A stretch of 40,976 bases of DNA from DAOUET01 sp034430155 (GTDB taxonomy: Bacteria > Chloroflexota > Anaerolineae > Anaerolineales > UBA4823): contig DAOUET010000040.1 of NCBI GenBank assembly GCA_034430155.1, positions 1 to 40,976 of the forward strand, in the 5' to 3' direction. The translations under genes and the position numbers were made by a program. How positions within the stretch are numbered: position 1 is the first letter of the stretch; every line of letters begins with the position of its first letter. Shown piece by piece: positions 33,244-40,976 of the stretch. Under the pieces are notes generated by a model. It was not told the DNA's origin, searched no databases, and was given only the letters and a program-made list of their open reading frames with translations.

Positions 33244-33729
33244 ATGGATTCTAATTTTGCAGCATCTGCCAACAACCTCATTCTTGGGTTTGGAAATCCG
33301 CTCCAGGGTGACGATGGGTTAGGAATTCAGGCCGTGAAGATGTTGTCTGAACGGGATCTACCTCCATATACGAGGGCCGTGGAGGTGGGGGCACCAGGGT
33401 GGGGTTTAGCCACTTGGCTAGAGGGCTGTTCTTTCGTGATCATGATCGATGCCGTTCGCATGGGTAAACCGCCCGGAGTCTGGCAACGTTTTGATTCAGA
33501 AGAGGTCAGGTTGATTGCTGCTAAGAACAACCTATCGCTTCATGAAGCCAGTATCCCGGAGGGTCTTATCCTGGCTCAGGCTCTCAATATCCTGCCGGAA
33601 AAGATTGTGTTCTACGGCCTGGAACCTGCTTCTATAACCACTGGTCAGGAGCTCTCCCCAGCCGTCCAAGCGACTTTACCCGACTTAGTAGAGGAAATCT
33701 TTCGTGAGATATGGAATAGGAACAAATGA
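33244..33729 (+). CDS. Hydrogenase maturation protease (HycI/HyaD family)
   Basis: A 161-residue endopeptidase with the N-terminal ILGFGNPLQGDDGLGIQAVK motif and VIMIDAV, the conserved acidic metal-binding strands of the family. It clips the C-terminal tail of the large subunit after nickel insertion. It starts five bases after hydA and its stop overlaps the receiver gene, so it belongs to the same transcription unit. Confidence 0.9.
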   Translation: MDSNFAASANNLILGFGNPLQGDDGLGIQAVKMLSERDLPPYTRAVEVGAPGWGLATWLEGCSFVIMIDAVRMGKPPGVWQRFDSEEVRLIAAKNNLSLHEASIPEGLILAQALNILPEKIVFYGLEPASITTGQELSPAVQATLPDLVEEIFREIWNRNK

Positions 33730-34127
33730 ACCAAAAGTGTATCCTCATAATTGACGACGATCCCGACCTGCGACTTACCCTGCGATTGCCTCTTGAGGCG
33801 GATGGGTATTCGGTTTCAGAGGCCAGTAATGTTATCGGGGGCAGAGCTGTGGTTAAAAAGGTAAAACCGGATTTGATCATATTGGATGTCATGATGGACA
33901 CGACCACGGCTGGATTTCAGTTTGCCCTGGATTTACATAGCTCCGATCCGAGATCGGAATTTAAAGAGTTTAGCAAAACCCCTATTATCATGCTGACGGC
34001 AATTCACAGTACGACACCTCTGCGGTTCGCACCGGATGAAGATTATCTACCGGTTCAGACTTTCCTTGAGAAACCGGTAGAGCCGGATGTATTGTTGAAA
34101 AAAGTTCATGAATTCCTTGTTGAATAG
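33726..34127 (+). CDS. Stand-alone receiver-domain response regulator
   Basis: A 133-residue receiver with acidic D10-D12, phospho-acceptor D54 in LIILDVMMD, TPIIMLTAIHS and a C-terminal FLEKPVEPDVLL lysine motif. It has no output domain. An insertion lies between D54 and the switch strand (HSSDPRSEFKEFSKT), a common variation in such receivers. It overlaps the protease gene by four bases and lies nine bases before the kinase gene, so the pair is probably a coupled two-component module. Confidence 0.9.
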   Translation: MNQKCILIIDDDPDLRLTLRLPLEADGYSVSEASNVIGGRAVVKKVKPDLIILDVMMDTTTAGFQFALDLHSSDPRSEFKEFSKTPIIMLTAIHSTTPLRFAPDEDYLPVQTFLEKPVEPDVLLKKVHEFLVE

Positions 34128-34136
34128 GAGCGCGCC

Positions 34137-36059
34137 ATGCTAGATTCACCTTCTTCCATAGGGAAGAACGCTGATCTATCAAAGATGAAATCCAATGAAC
34201 GCAGAACACTGGTAGATGCCGAATTGGTTGCCAGTGTGGCTTGGCTTATCCATCTACGCTGGATAGCGGGAGCGGGGGTTATTGTATCCACTTGGATGGT
34301 TGGAGCGATATTTAGCCTGCACGCCCCTGAGATACCGCTTTATGCTATCGGGGTAGGAATTCTCTTCTACAATTTCATCTTTTACCTGGCAGAACGTCGC
34401 CTCAAACGTTCCTCTACCTCGTCGATAGCTTTCGGCAGGCTTGCCAAGTGGCAGGTAGCCATGGATTGGTTGGGGATGGCATTGTTAATCCATTACTCTG
34501 GCGGGATCGAAAGCCCCATCCTTTTATTTTTCATATTCCATATTGTTATTGCATCGATTTTCTTCCCATCTCGCACGGCGTACGCCTTCGCATTACTTGC
34601 AGTGGTTTTGCTATCAGTAATCGCTTTGCTGGAATATTTCGGCATTATTCCTCACGAACCTGTCACAGGTTTACTCGTAACTCCTCTTTACCTTAATCAG
34701 TTATACCTGATCGCGGAGATTTTCTTCTTTGCAGCCACTGGATTGATCGTCGCTTATCTGGCTTCCTCGATTAGTGATCGCTTGCGCCATCGTGAAGAAG
34801 AAGTCGTTAATCTGAGCGAGAGCCTGCAGCACGCTACTGCCCGGCTTCAAGCGCTTAATGATGGGACTCGCCTGGTCGGATCTACCCTTGAGCTACCACA
34901 GGTGCTCAACCGTATTGTTGAAAGCACTGCCAAAGCTTTGGGAGTACGGGCTTGCTCCATCCGTTTGATCGATAAAACCGGCACGCGTTTGGAACCCGTG
35001 GCTGTATTCGGCTTGAGCCAGGCTTATTTGAATAAAGGGCCGGTGGATTTGGAGAGCAATTTGTTGGCGCGCCAGGTATTGGCGGGTAAAACGGTGAACA
35101 TCCCAGATGCACATTCCAGCCCATTACTTCAATATCCAGAGGAAGCTAGACAAGAGGGCATTCGCTCTATATTGTCTGCACCCTTGAGCGGTAAAAGCGG
35201 GCCTTTAGGCATCCTGAGAGCCTATTCTGTCGAACCGGATGGTTTCAACAAGGATGATGAAGCTTTTCTCACAGCTATCGCTACCCAAGGAAGCATAGCA
35301 ATAGATAACGCCCTGGCTTACCAGTCTATTGAAGCACTTGATGCAGCCAAGAGCCAGTTCGTCCGCATGGTGACTCACGAATTGCGCTCTCCGGTCAGCG
35401 TGATAAGCAGCTTGCTGCGCACCATGACAGCTGGATACGCTGGTAAGATCTCCGAACAGCAGTTGGACATTATTAATCGTGCCAGTCGCAGGGTTTACTT
35501 TTTGCAAAAATTGGTAGATGACCTGCTCGATCTGGCGGCTGGCAAAACCGACGTGAGAACAAAGGAGAAGTACGAGCGGGTTGACTTGATATCAGCTATC
35601 CAGATGGTCCTGAGCCGTTATGAGGTGCCGGCTAGCGAGAAAGGTATAAACATTGAATGGCGAAACGATTGTATGGATAAATCGACCAACGTGAACGCGA
35701 CCCCAGAGGGATTGGATCGCATCTTTAACAACTTAATTTCCAACGCGGTTAAATATACGCCATCCGGCGGTCGTATAAAGGTAATGCTTGCCAATTTTGA
35801 CAATGAGGTGCATGTGGTCGTGGAGGACTCTGGAATTGGGATCCCCGAGGAGGCCTTAGGGCATTTATTCGAGGAGTTCTACCGAGCTCCCAATGCCAAA
35901 GCAGTGGAACGAGAGGGTACTGGGTTGGGTCTGACGATCGTAAAGGATTTTGTTACTCGTTTTGGTGGGCGAGTAAATGTCCAGAGCGTTCTAAATCAAG
36001 GTACCCGGCTGACGGTAATACTGCCATTAGCATCAAGTTCGACTCAGGTAGTGCCGTAA
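34137..36059 (+). CDS. Membrane GAF-domain sensor histidine kinase with RegB-like sensor
   Basis: A 640-residue kinase. About six membrane helices (35-212) start with LIHLRWIAGAG, and the loop motif GGIESPI is at 122-128. A coiled linker follows, then a GAF domain (about 245-395), a HisKA domain with phospho-accepting H414 in VTHELRSPVS, and an HATPase domain with NLISNAVKYT and DSGIGIPEE. The sensor arrangement and the G-G-x-x-[NS]-P motif resemble RegB/PrrB, where the equivalent GGxxNPF is linked to quinone sensing. AGGAG precedes ATG 34137. Its place behind the hydrogenase genes suggests redox control; the redox-active Cys of RegB is not evident. Confidence 0.87.
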   Translation: MLDSPSSIGKNADLSKMKSNERRTLVDAELVASVAWLIHLRWIAGAGVIVSTWMVGAIFSLHAPEIPLYAIGVGILFYNFIFYLAERRLKRSSTSSIAFGRLAKWQVAMDWLGMALLIHYSGGIESPILLFFIFHIVIASIFFPSRTAYAFALLAVVLLSVIALLEYFGIIPHEPVTGLLVTPLYLNQLYLIAEIFFFAATGLIVAYLASSISDRLRHREEEVVNLSESLQHATARLQALNDGTRLVGSTLELPQVLNRIVESTAKALGVRACSIRLIDKTGTRLEPVAVFGLSQAYLNKGPVDLESNLLARQVLAGKTVNIPDAHSSPLLQYPEEARQEGIRSILSAPLSGKSGPLGILRAYSVEPDGFNKDDEAFLTAIATQGSIAIDNALAYQSIEALDAAKSQFVRMVTHELRSPVSVISSLLRTMTAGYAGKISEQQLDIINRASRRVYFLQKLVDDLLDLAAGKTDVRTKEKYERVDLISAIQMVLSRYEVPASEKGINIEWRNDCMDKSTNVNATPEGLDRIFNNLISNAVKYTPSGGRIKVMLANFDNEVHVVVEDSGIGIPEEALGHLFEEFYRAPNAKAVEREGTGLGLTIVKDFVTRFGGRVNVQSVLNQGTRLTVILPLASSSTQVVP

Positions 36060-36180
36060 CAATAAGTGCAAATTGGCTGAGGTGGTCTACTATCAGATAT
36101 TTTATCCAGAAGACGCCGTGCAGCTAATGTTCCGAGAAAATACAAGTGCAGACGAGAACCTGAGTTAAGCGTAAATAGAG

Positions 36181-36711
36181 ATGAAAATGACCAATTATCT
36201 GTCTTCAGAGGTAATCCGGCGTTCCGGTCAACATGTAGAACTCTGTTACCACTGCCACAAATGTACAGCTGGCTGTCCGGTGGTAGCTGCGATGGAATAT
36301 GGACCTGATGGTTTGCTGCGAATGGTGCTGCTTGACCAAGCAGATCTGATTCTCTCAAGCCAAGATATCTGGTTATGCGCTGGATGTTTGACTTGCGCGG
36401 TGCGCTGCCCCAATGATATAGACATCGCAGCTGTGATGGATTCCCTCCGGCAAATAGCTGTTTCGGAAAGTTACCAGCCTGGTGAGCCAGATGCCCTCTT
36501 GTTCCACCGCTTGTTTTTGGGGGTTGTCCAACGCCTGGGTCGCTCTCACGAGGCCGCCATGTTAGGTTTGTTCAAGATCCTTTCTCATGTCCCCCTGCTT
36601 AACGACATGGGCGCTGGATTGGGTCTGTTCTTACGCGGTAAAGTCCCCCTTCTGCCTGGGAGATCAGGAGCGTCGGCCGAAGTTGGCGATATCTTTCAAC
36701 GGTGTAAATAA
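36181..36711 (+). CDS. hdrC: Heterodisulfide-reductase subunit C-like protein
   Basis: A 176-residue protein with two 4Fe-4S motifs, CYHCHKCTAGCP (near 21-32) and CAGCLTCAVRCP (near 66-77), the HdrC signature. It carries electrons between HdrA and HdrB. Two in-frame ATGs (36181 and 36187) are possible; the second is better spaced from TAGAG. The 121 bases before it hold only a weak promoter-like pair. Confidence 0.88.
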   Translation: MKMTNYLSSEVIRRSGQHVELCYHCHKCTAGCPVVAAMEYGPDGLLRMVLLDQADLILSSQDIWLCAGCLTCAVRCPNDIDIAAVMDSLRQIAVSESYQPGEPDALLFHRLFLGVVQRLGRSHEAAMLGLFKILSHVPLLNDMGAGLGLFLRGKVPLLPGRSGASAEVGDIFQRCK

Positions 36712-37578
36712 ATGAGCCCCGAATTAAAAACCTACACCTATTATCCAGGTTGCAGTTTGCACTCCACAGGTCTTGAGTATGGCCTGTCAACCCGGGCGGT
36801 CTTCAGTCATCTTGGTCTGGAATTGACAGAATTACCGGATTGGAATTGTTGCGGCGCCTCTTCAGCACATGCATTAAACCATAAACTGGCTTACGCTTTA
36901 CCAGCCCGAAATATTGCCCTTGCTCAGAAATTTGGTCGTGATCTGGTGACCCCTTGTGCGGCGTGTTTCAACCGCATGAAAACCACTGATTATGCTCTGC
37001 GGACAAACCAGGCGCAACGTGCGGAGATCGAATCGATAGTTGAATTCAAGTACACGGGTGAGATCGATATCCGTCCCGTGCTGGGCGTTCTTTATGAAGA
37101 TTACCAGCCAGATAGGATCGCCAGTCAGGTAAGACGTCCTTTGAGGGGGTTAAAGGTCGTCACTTATTATGGCTGCCTGCTCGTCCGGCCACCCCAGGTG
37201 ACTCAGTTTGATGACCCGGATGATCCGAAGATAATGGCGGAATTACTCCAAGCGATTGGCTCGCAGGTCATGAACTGGTCACACGCTACCGATTGTTGTG
37301 GAGCAGGTCTTTCACTTAGCAAATCAACCATCGTCCAAGCTCTGGTAAGCCGTTTAATCTCACGTGCCCGAGAGGCCGGCGCGGATGCGCTGGTCACGGC
37401 TTGCCCACTCTGCCAGGTTAATTTGGAGATGCGTCAGACTGAACGACCGAATATGCCCTCCTTTTACATCACCGAATTACTAGGGCTGGCTTTTGGTCTC
37501 CCGCAGGCGCGCACCTGGTGGAACAAACACCTCGTTGATCCACGGCCTTTATTACACTTTTTGGGTTTGGCTGAATAG
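36712..37578 (+). CDS. hdrB: Heterodisulfide-reductase subunit B-like protein
   Basis: A 288-residue protein with the two CCG-domain motifs: YYPGCSLHSTG with NCCGASSAH and TPCAACFNRMK in the first half, and TYYGCLLVRPP with HATDCCGAGLSL and TACPLCQVNL in the second. These bind the non-cubane 4Fe-4S clusters of the reductase site. It begins immediately after the hdrC stop. Bacterial homologues act on unknown disulfides or pass electrons to other partners. Confidence 0.9.
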   Translation: MSPELKTYTYYPGCSLHSTGLEYGLSTRAVFSHLGLELTELPDWNCCGASSAHALNHKLAYALPARNIALAQKFGRDLVTPCAACFNRMKTTDYALRTNQAQRAEIESIVEFKYTGEIDIRPVLGVLYEDYQPDRIASQVRRPLRGLKVVTYYGCLLVRPPQVTQFDDPDDPKIMAELLQAIGSQVMNWSHATDCCGAGLSLSKSTIVQALVSRLISRAREAGADALVTACPLCQVNLEMRQTERPNMPSFYITELLGLAFGLPQARTWWNKHLVDPRPLLHFLGLAE

Positions 37579-37587
37579 GAAGGGACT

Positions 37588-40500
37588 ATGACTCCTGCAG
37601 GCAAAGGAAGCGGTAATGGTAAAGGTCCAATCGGGGCAGCGCTGGTAGTAGGTGCTGGCATAGCCGGAATGCAAGCTGCTCTTGACCTGGCTGAAGCCGG
37701 CATCAAAGTTTATCTACTCGATCGCGCCCCTGCCATCGGCGGTAGCATGGCCCAGCTTGATAAGACTTTTCCAACCAATGATTGCGCCATGTGTATTATG
37801 TCGCCCAAGCTGGTCGAGGTAGGGAGACATCTTAACATCGAATTGCTCACATGTGCTGAAGTGGAGTCACTTTCTGGTGAGCCTGGAAATTTCATCGTGA
37901 GTGTACGCCAGCATCCACGTTATGTGGATCTTTCAAAATGCACTGGCTGTGGGGATTGCGCCGCGGTTTGCCCAATAAGTTTGCCTGATGAATTTAACGG
38001 CGAGCTTTCCCAAAAGAAGGCTATTTCTAAACGGTATCCGCAGGCAATACCAAACGCCTATGCGATTGAGAAGCGCGGAATTGCACCCTGCCGGAATGCC
38101 TGCCCCATTCACCAAAGGGCACAAGGGTATGTAGCCCTGGTTGCGGAAGGGCGTTTTGCAGATGCTTATCGGACCATACTTGAGGACAATCCTTTCCCCT
38201 CTATCTGTGGTCGGGTATGCAATCATCGCTGTGAAGAGGCTTGCAGTCGGTCACAAGTTGACGATCCGGTTAATATCATGGCTATCAAGCGATTTGTTGC
38301 CGATTGGGCCTGGGAACATCCCGAAGATGTTCGGGATGCCTTCGAGCAGGGGCAGTACGATTCTGCCAATGACCATGGCTCCCTACCATTGACCGGTAAA
38401 CGGGTCGGGGTGGTTGGTTCAGGACCGGCTGGACTCACCTGCGCCCAAGATCTCACCAGGCGAGGTTGCTCGGTTACTGTTTTTGAAGCGCTTCCTGTAC
38501 CAGGTGGGATGATGCGTGTTGGTGTTCCCGCCTATCGCCTACCACCAGGGGTTGTGCAGCGAGAAATTAATGCCATTATCGATCAGGGGATAGAACTCAA
38601 ACTAAACCATCGCGTAGAGGATCTGGAAGCGCTCCGGCAGGAGTATGATGCGATTTTCGTCGCCATCGGTGCACACACTGGCGTCAAATTACCTATCCCT
38701 GGAAATGACCTTCCGCAAGTCCTCCAGGCGACTGATTTTTTACGCCGGATGAGTCTCTCTAATTCTCGATCTGAAGTACCAGGCAACCAATCACAAGATA
38801 ACCGGCTTATAGATCAGGATCCGGAAACGATCTTGCGCGACTGCCGTGTTCTGGTTTTGGGTGGCGGCAATGTTGCCATTGATGCCGCCATGACCGCAGT
38901 CCGGCTTGGTGCCAGCTGGGTAGGCATGACCTGTCTCGAAGGGCGTCACCAAATGCCTGCCCACGATTGGGAGATTCGCGATGCCGAAGAGGAAGGAATC
39001 GAACTCTTTCCTGGACGTACATTTAAAGAAATCACCAGTGAAAAGGGTAGCGTTACAGGTGTTCGTACGGTAAAAGTTGATTTCCGAGGCTTTATCGAGG
39101 GACATCCGGACTTTGATGAGTTATTGGATACTGAGGAGGTTATCCTTGCTGATATTGTGATCTTTGCTATCGGCCAGCGACCAGAGTCAAGTTGGCTGAA
39201 TCAGGTGAACCTAGGGGGGAATGGGCGTATCCTGGTTGACCCAGATACTTTAGCGACGGATGTGCCAGGAATCTTCGCTGGTGGCGACGCGGTAACGGGC
39301 ACGGCTTTTATCGTGGATGCGATTGCTGCCGGCCGTCGTGCAGCCCGCTCTATCGCAGCTTATCTGAATGGAGAAGCTTCCCCAATGCCTGAGAAGGTTG
39401 CTTCATCGAAAAAAGTGGCAGAACTAAACTCCCAGGAGGTATCCCAACGCGTTCTTGACGGTTCTACCTCTGCAGCTCCCAGAACCGAGATAGCAAGGCT
39501 ACCTGCAGAAGAGCGTAAAGCTGGCTTTGTCGAAATGTTCAGGGGGCTTTCTGCAGAGCAGGCTTGCGCAGAAGCTGCTCGTTGTTTGCACTGTGGGGTA
39601 TGCTCCGAATGCAACCAATGCGTATATGCCTGCCAAGCTAAAGCGATCCTCCATGATGATACCGAGCGTTTGCTAAGCATAGGGGTAGGGGCGGTGATTT
39701 TGACTCCTGGCTTGGAGACAATGCCCGGGAATGTTAGACCGGAATTTGGATATGGGCGTTTCCCGAATGTGGTTACCAGCCTGCAATTTGAACGCATGTT
39801 GTCGGCGTCTGGACCGTTCGCTGGGGTTGTACAACGACCTTCAGATGGTGGGCATCCTGCCAGCATAGCCTGGATCCAATGTGTAGGCTCCAGGGATAAC
39901 AGTCTTGGGCAGAGCTCAACCAAAAGAGGCTCATACTGCTCCTCGGTATGCTGCATGTATGCCACCAAAGAAGCCATCATTGCCAAAGAACATGACGCTC
40001 TGATTAAAGCCACCATTTTTTACATTGATATCCGTTCGTTTGGCAAAGGTTTTGAACCGTATATAGCGCGGGCTAAATCCGAACACGGAATTCGTTACAT
40101 CCGCTGCATGGTTTCGTCAGTGAAAGAAGTACCAGGGACTCACAATTTGCGCATTGCTTATGTGAGCTACCAAGGGGAAGACGGAAAACGACCTGTGGTC
40201 CATGAAGAGGAATTTGACCTGGTGGTGCTCTCGGTGGGACTGAGACCTTCGCATGAAACGCACGCCTTGGCTGAACGGTTGGGCTTGAAGTTTAACGACT
40301 TTGGTTTTGTCGAAGTTCTACGGTATGATCCAACAGAAACCTCCCGTCCTGGCGTGTTTGTAGCTGGGGCTTTTGCCGAACCCAAAGATATACCCGAATC
40401 AGTTATAGAAGCATCCTGTGCAGCTGCTCAGGTTTCAGCGTTATTGGGTGATGCACGCGGGTTATTGACCCGAACACCGGAATATCCACCCGAACGAGAT

Positions 40501-40976
40501 GTCGTCGATGACCCGGTTCGGCTTGGGGTATTTATCTGTCATTGCGGTATCAATATCGGCTCGGTAGTGGATGTACCTGCAGTTGTCGATTATGCCCGGA
40601 CACTGACGGGAGTGGTCTACGCCGAGCGTAACCTTTATACATGCTCGCAGGACACCCAAGAGCGAATTGTTAGACTGATCCAGGAACACCGATTGAACCG
40701 GGTTGTGGTTGCGTCTTGCACACCACGGACGCACGAACCGTTGTTTCAGGATACCCTCAAACAAGCCGGTCTTAACCCCCACCTTTTCGAGATGGCGAAC
40801 ATACGCGAGCAGGATTCCTGGGTGCATCGTTCCGCTCCCCAGACAGCGACCGAGAAAGCCAAACAACTCGTTGCCATGGCGGTCGCCAAAGCGTGTAAAT
40901 TGCGTCCACTCAGGCGGAATTTGTTTGAGGTCGACCAACGTGCCTTGGTGATCGGGGGGGGATTATCAGGAATGAC
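37588..40976 (+). CDS. hdrA: HdrA-GltD-HdrA fusion flavoprotein (3' truncated by window)
   Basis: The frame opens at ATG 37588 (AGGAAGG upstream) and is still open at the window end, giving 1129 residues. Residues 1-160 are an HdrA start without the usual N-terminal domain: GAGIAGMQAALDLAEAG, FPTNDCAMCIMSPK and ferredoxin site C118-C128. Residues about 165-600 are a GltD-type module with CRNACPIHQ, VGSGPAGLTCAQDL, VLGGGNVAIDAA and GIFAGGDAV. HdrA then resumes: a Cys-rich block (C666-C682), YCSSVCCMYATKEA and VFVAGAFAEPKDIPE (to about 955). From about 977 a second HdrA begins with VRLGVFICHCGINIG and NIREQDSWVH, then a second FAD motif LVIGGGLSGM. It probably splits electrons between NAD(P)H, ferredoxin and HdrBC. 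Confidence 0.88.
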   Translation, partial: MTPAGKGSGNGKGPIGAALVVGAGIAGMQAALDLAEAGIKVYLLDRAPAIGGSMAQLDKTFPTNDCAMCIMSPKLVEVGRHLNIELLTCAEVESLSGEPGNFIVSVRQHPRYVDLSKCTGCGDCAAVCPISLPDEFNGELSQKKAISKRYPQAIPNAYAIEKRGIAPCRNACPIHQRAQGYVALVAEGRFADAYRTILEDNPFPSICGRVCNHRCEEACSRSQVDDPVNIMAIKRFVADWAWEHPEDVRDAFEQGQYDSANDHGSLPLTGKRVGVVGSGPAGLTCAQDLTRRGCSVTVFEALPVPGGMMRVGVPAYRLPPGVVQREINAIIDQGIELKLNHRVEDLEALRQEYDAIFVAIGAHTGVKLPIPGNDLPQVLQATDFLRRMSLSNSRSEVPGNQSQDNRLIDQDPETILRDCRVLVLGGGNVAIDAAMTAVRLGASWVGMTCLEGRHQMPAHDWEIRDAEEEGIELFPGRTFKEITSEKGSVTGVRTVKVDFRGFIEGHPDFDELLDTEEVILADIVIFAIGQRPESSWLNQVNLGGNGRILVDPDTLATDVPGIFAGGDAVTGTAFIVDAIAAGRRAARSIAAYLNGEASPMPEKVASSKKVAELNSQEVSQRVLDGSTSAAPRTEIARLPAEERKAGFVEMFRGLSAEQACAEAARCLHCGVCSECNQCVYACQAKAILHDDTERLLSIGVGAVILTPGLETMPGNVRPEFGYGRFPNVVTSLQFERMLSASGPFAGVVQRPSDGGHPASIAWIQCVGSRDNSLGQSSTKRGSYCSSVCCMYATKEAIIAKEHDALIKATIFYIDIRSFGKGFEPYIARAKSEHGIRYIRCMVSSVKEVPGTHNLRIAYVSYQGEDGKRPVVHEEEFDLVVLSVGLRPSHETHALAERLGLKFNDFGFVEVLRYDPTETSRPGVFVAGAFAEPKDIPESVIEASCAAAQVSALLGDARGLLTRTPEYPPERDVVDDPVRLGVFICHCGINIGSVVDVPAVVDYARTLTGVVYAERNLYTCSQDTQERIVRLIQEHRLNRVVVASCTPRTHEPLFQDTLKQAGLNPHLFEMANIREQDSWVHRSAPQTATEKAKQLVAMAVAKACKLRPLRRNLFEVDQRALVIGGGLSGM

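Noticed and set aside
36073..36101. Promoter-like TTGGCT and GATATT, spacing 17, before hdrC
   Set aside because: Each hexamer matches consensus at about four of six bases, which is expected by chance in such a gap.
39360..40016. Minus-strand ORF of 218 codons
   Set aside because: Antisense to the HdrA fusion, which is conserved throughout this segment.
1..40976. CRISPR arrays, tRNA or rRNA genes, insertion sequences
   Set aside because: No regularly spaced palindromic repeats, tRNA-like cloverleaf or CCA ends, rRNA blocks, transposase motifs or terminal inverted repeats were seen on reading through.

Overview
The window is about 41 kb of densely packed bacterial DNA. Every convincing gene lies on the + strand. 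A lipobox-containing PstS, a consensus sigma-70-type promoter, an NtpFIKECGABD-type V-ATPase, a group 3b-like [NiFe] hydrogenase, Hdr proteins and a lasso-peptide cassette together suggest an anaerobic member of the Chloroflexota (Anaerolineae-like). That assignment is inferred from gene content only; there is no rRNA or other marker here.

Region 1 (1-6841) is a lasso-peptide (RiPP) cassette. It holds the C-terminal end of an HPr-kinase-like protein, a PqqD-type recognition protein (B1), a transglutaminase-like leader peptidase (B2), an asparagine-synthetase-like cyclase (C), a 46-residue precursor gene at 3378-3518, an ABC exporter (D) and a nucleotidyltransferase-fold protein. The precursor has its own TTGACA-16-TATAAT promoter and is followed by a hairpin. 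The first 3.2 kb is visibly more GC-rich than the transporter/nucleotidyltransferase part.

Region 2 (6933-11673) is an exopolysaccharide block: two related family-4-type glycosyltransferases and a fused chain-length regulator/tyrosine kinase, closed by a strong intrinsic terminator. A second terminator about 200 bases further on has no gene in front of it.

Region 3 (11888-20453) is a phosphate-acquisition operon: a MshEN-like/USP fusion, pstS, pstC, pstA, pstB, a sulfate-binding-protein homologue with a membrane anchor, a Na/Pi-cotransporter-like protein, a tandem universal stress protein and a PhoB/OmpR-type response regulator. No phoU or phoR is present.

Region 4 (20530-36059) begins with a nine-gene V-type ATPase operon and continues, with gaps under 100 bases, into a four-subunit NAD(P)-linked [NiFe] hydrogenase (hydBGDA order), its maturation protease, a stand-alone receiver and a membrane histidine kinase whose sensor resembles RegB. 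Region 5 (36181-40976, running off the end) encodes HdrC, HdrB and a very large HdrA-GltD-HdrA fusion.

The most notable signal is regulatory. The promoters of the pst operon (11888-11944) and the V-ATPase operon (20530-20586) carry the same four-unit direct-repeat array (TTATCAY, TTGTCAC, TNRTMAC, TTGTCAT at spacings 11, 11 and 12), with a -10-like hexamer exactly 10 bases after the last unit. It looks like a PHO box, and the gene for a PhoB-type regulator lies between the two copies. This suggests that phosphate status controls an ATPase and possibly the hydrogenase genes behind it.
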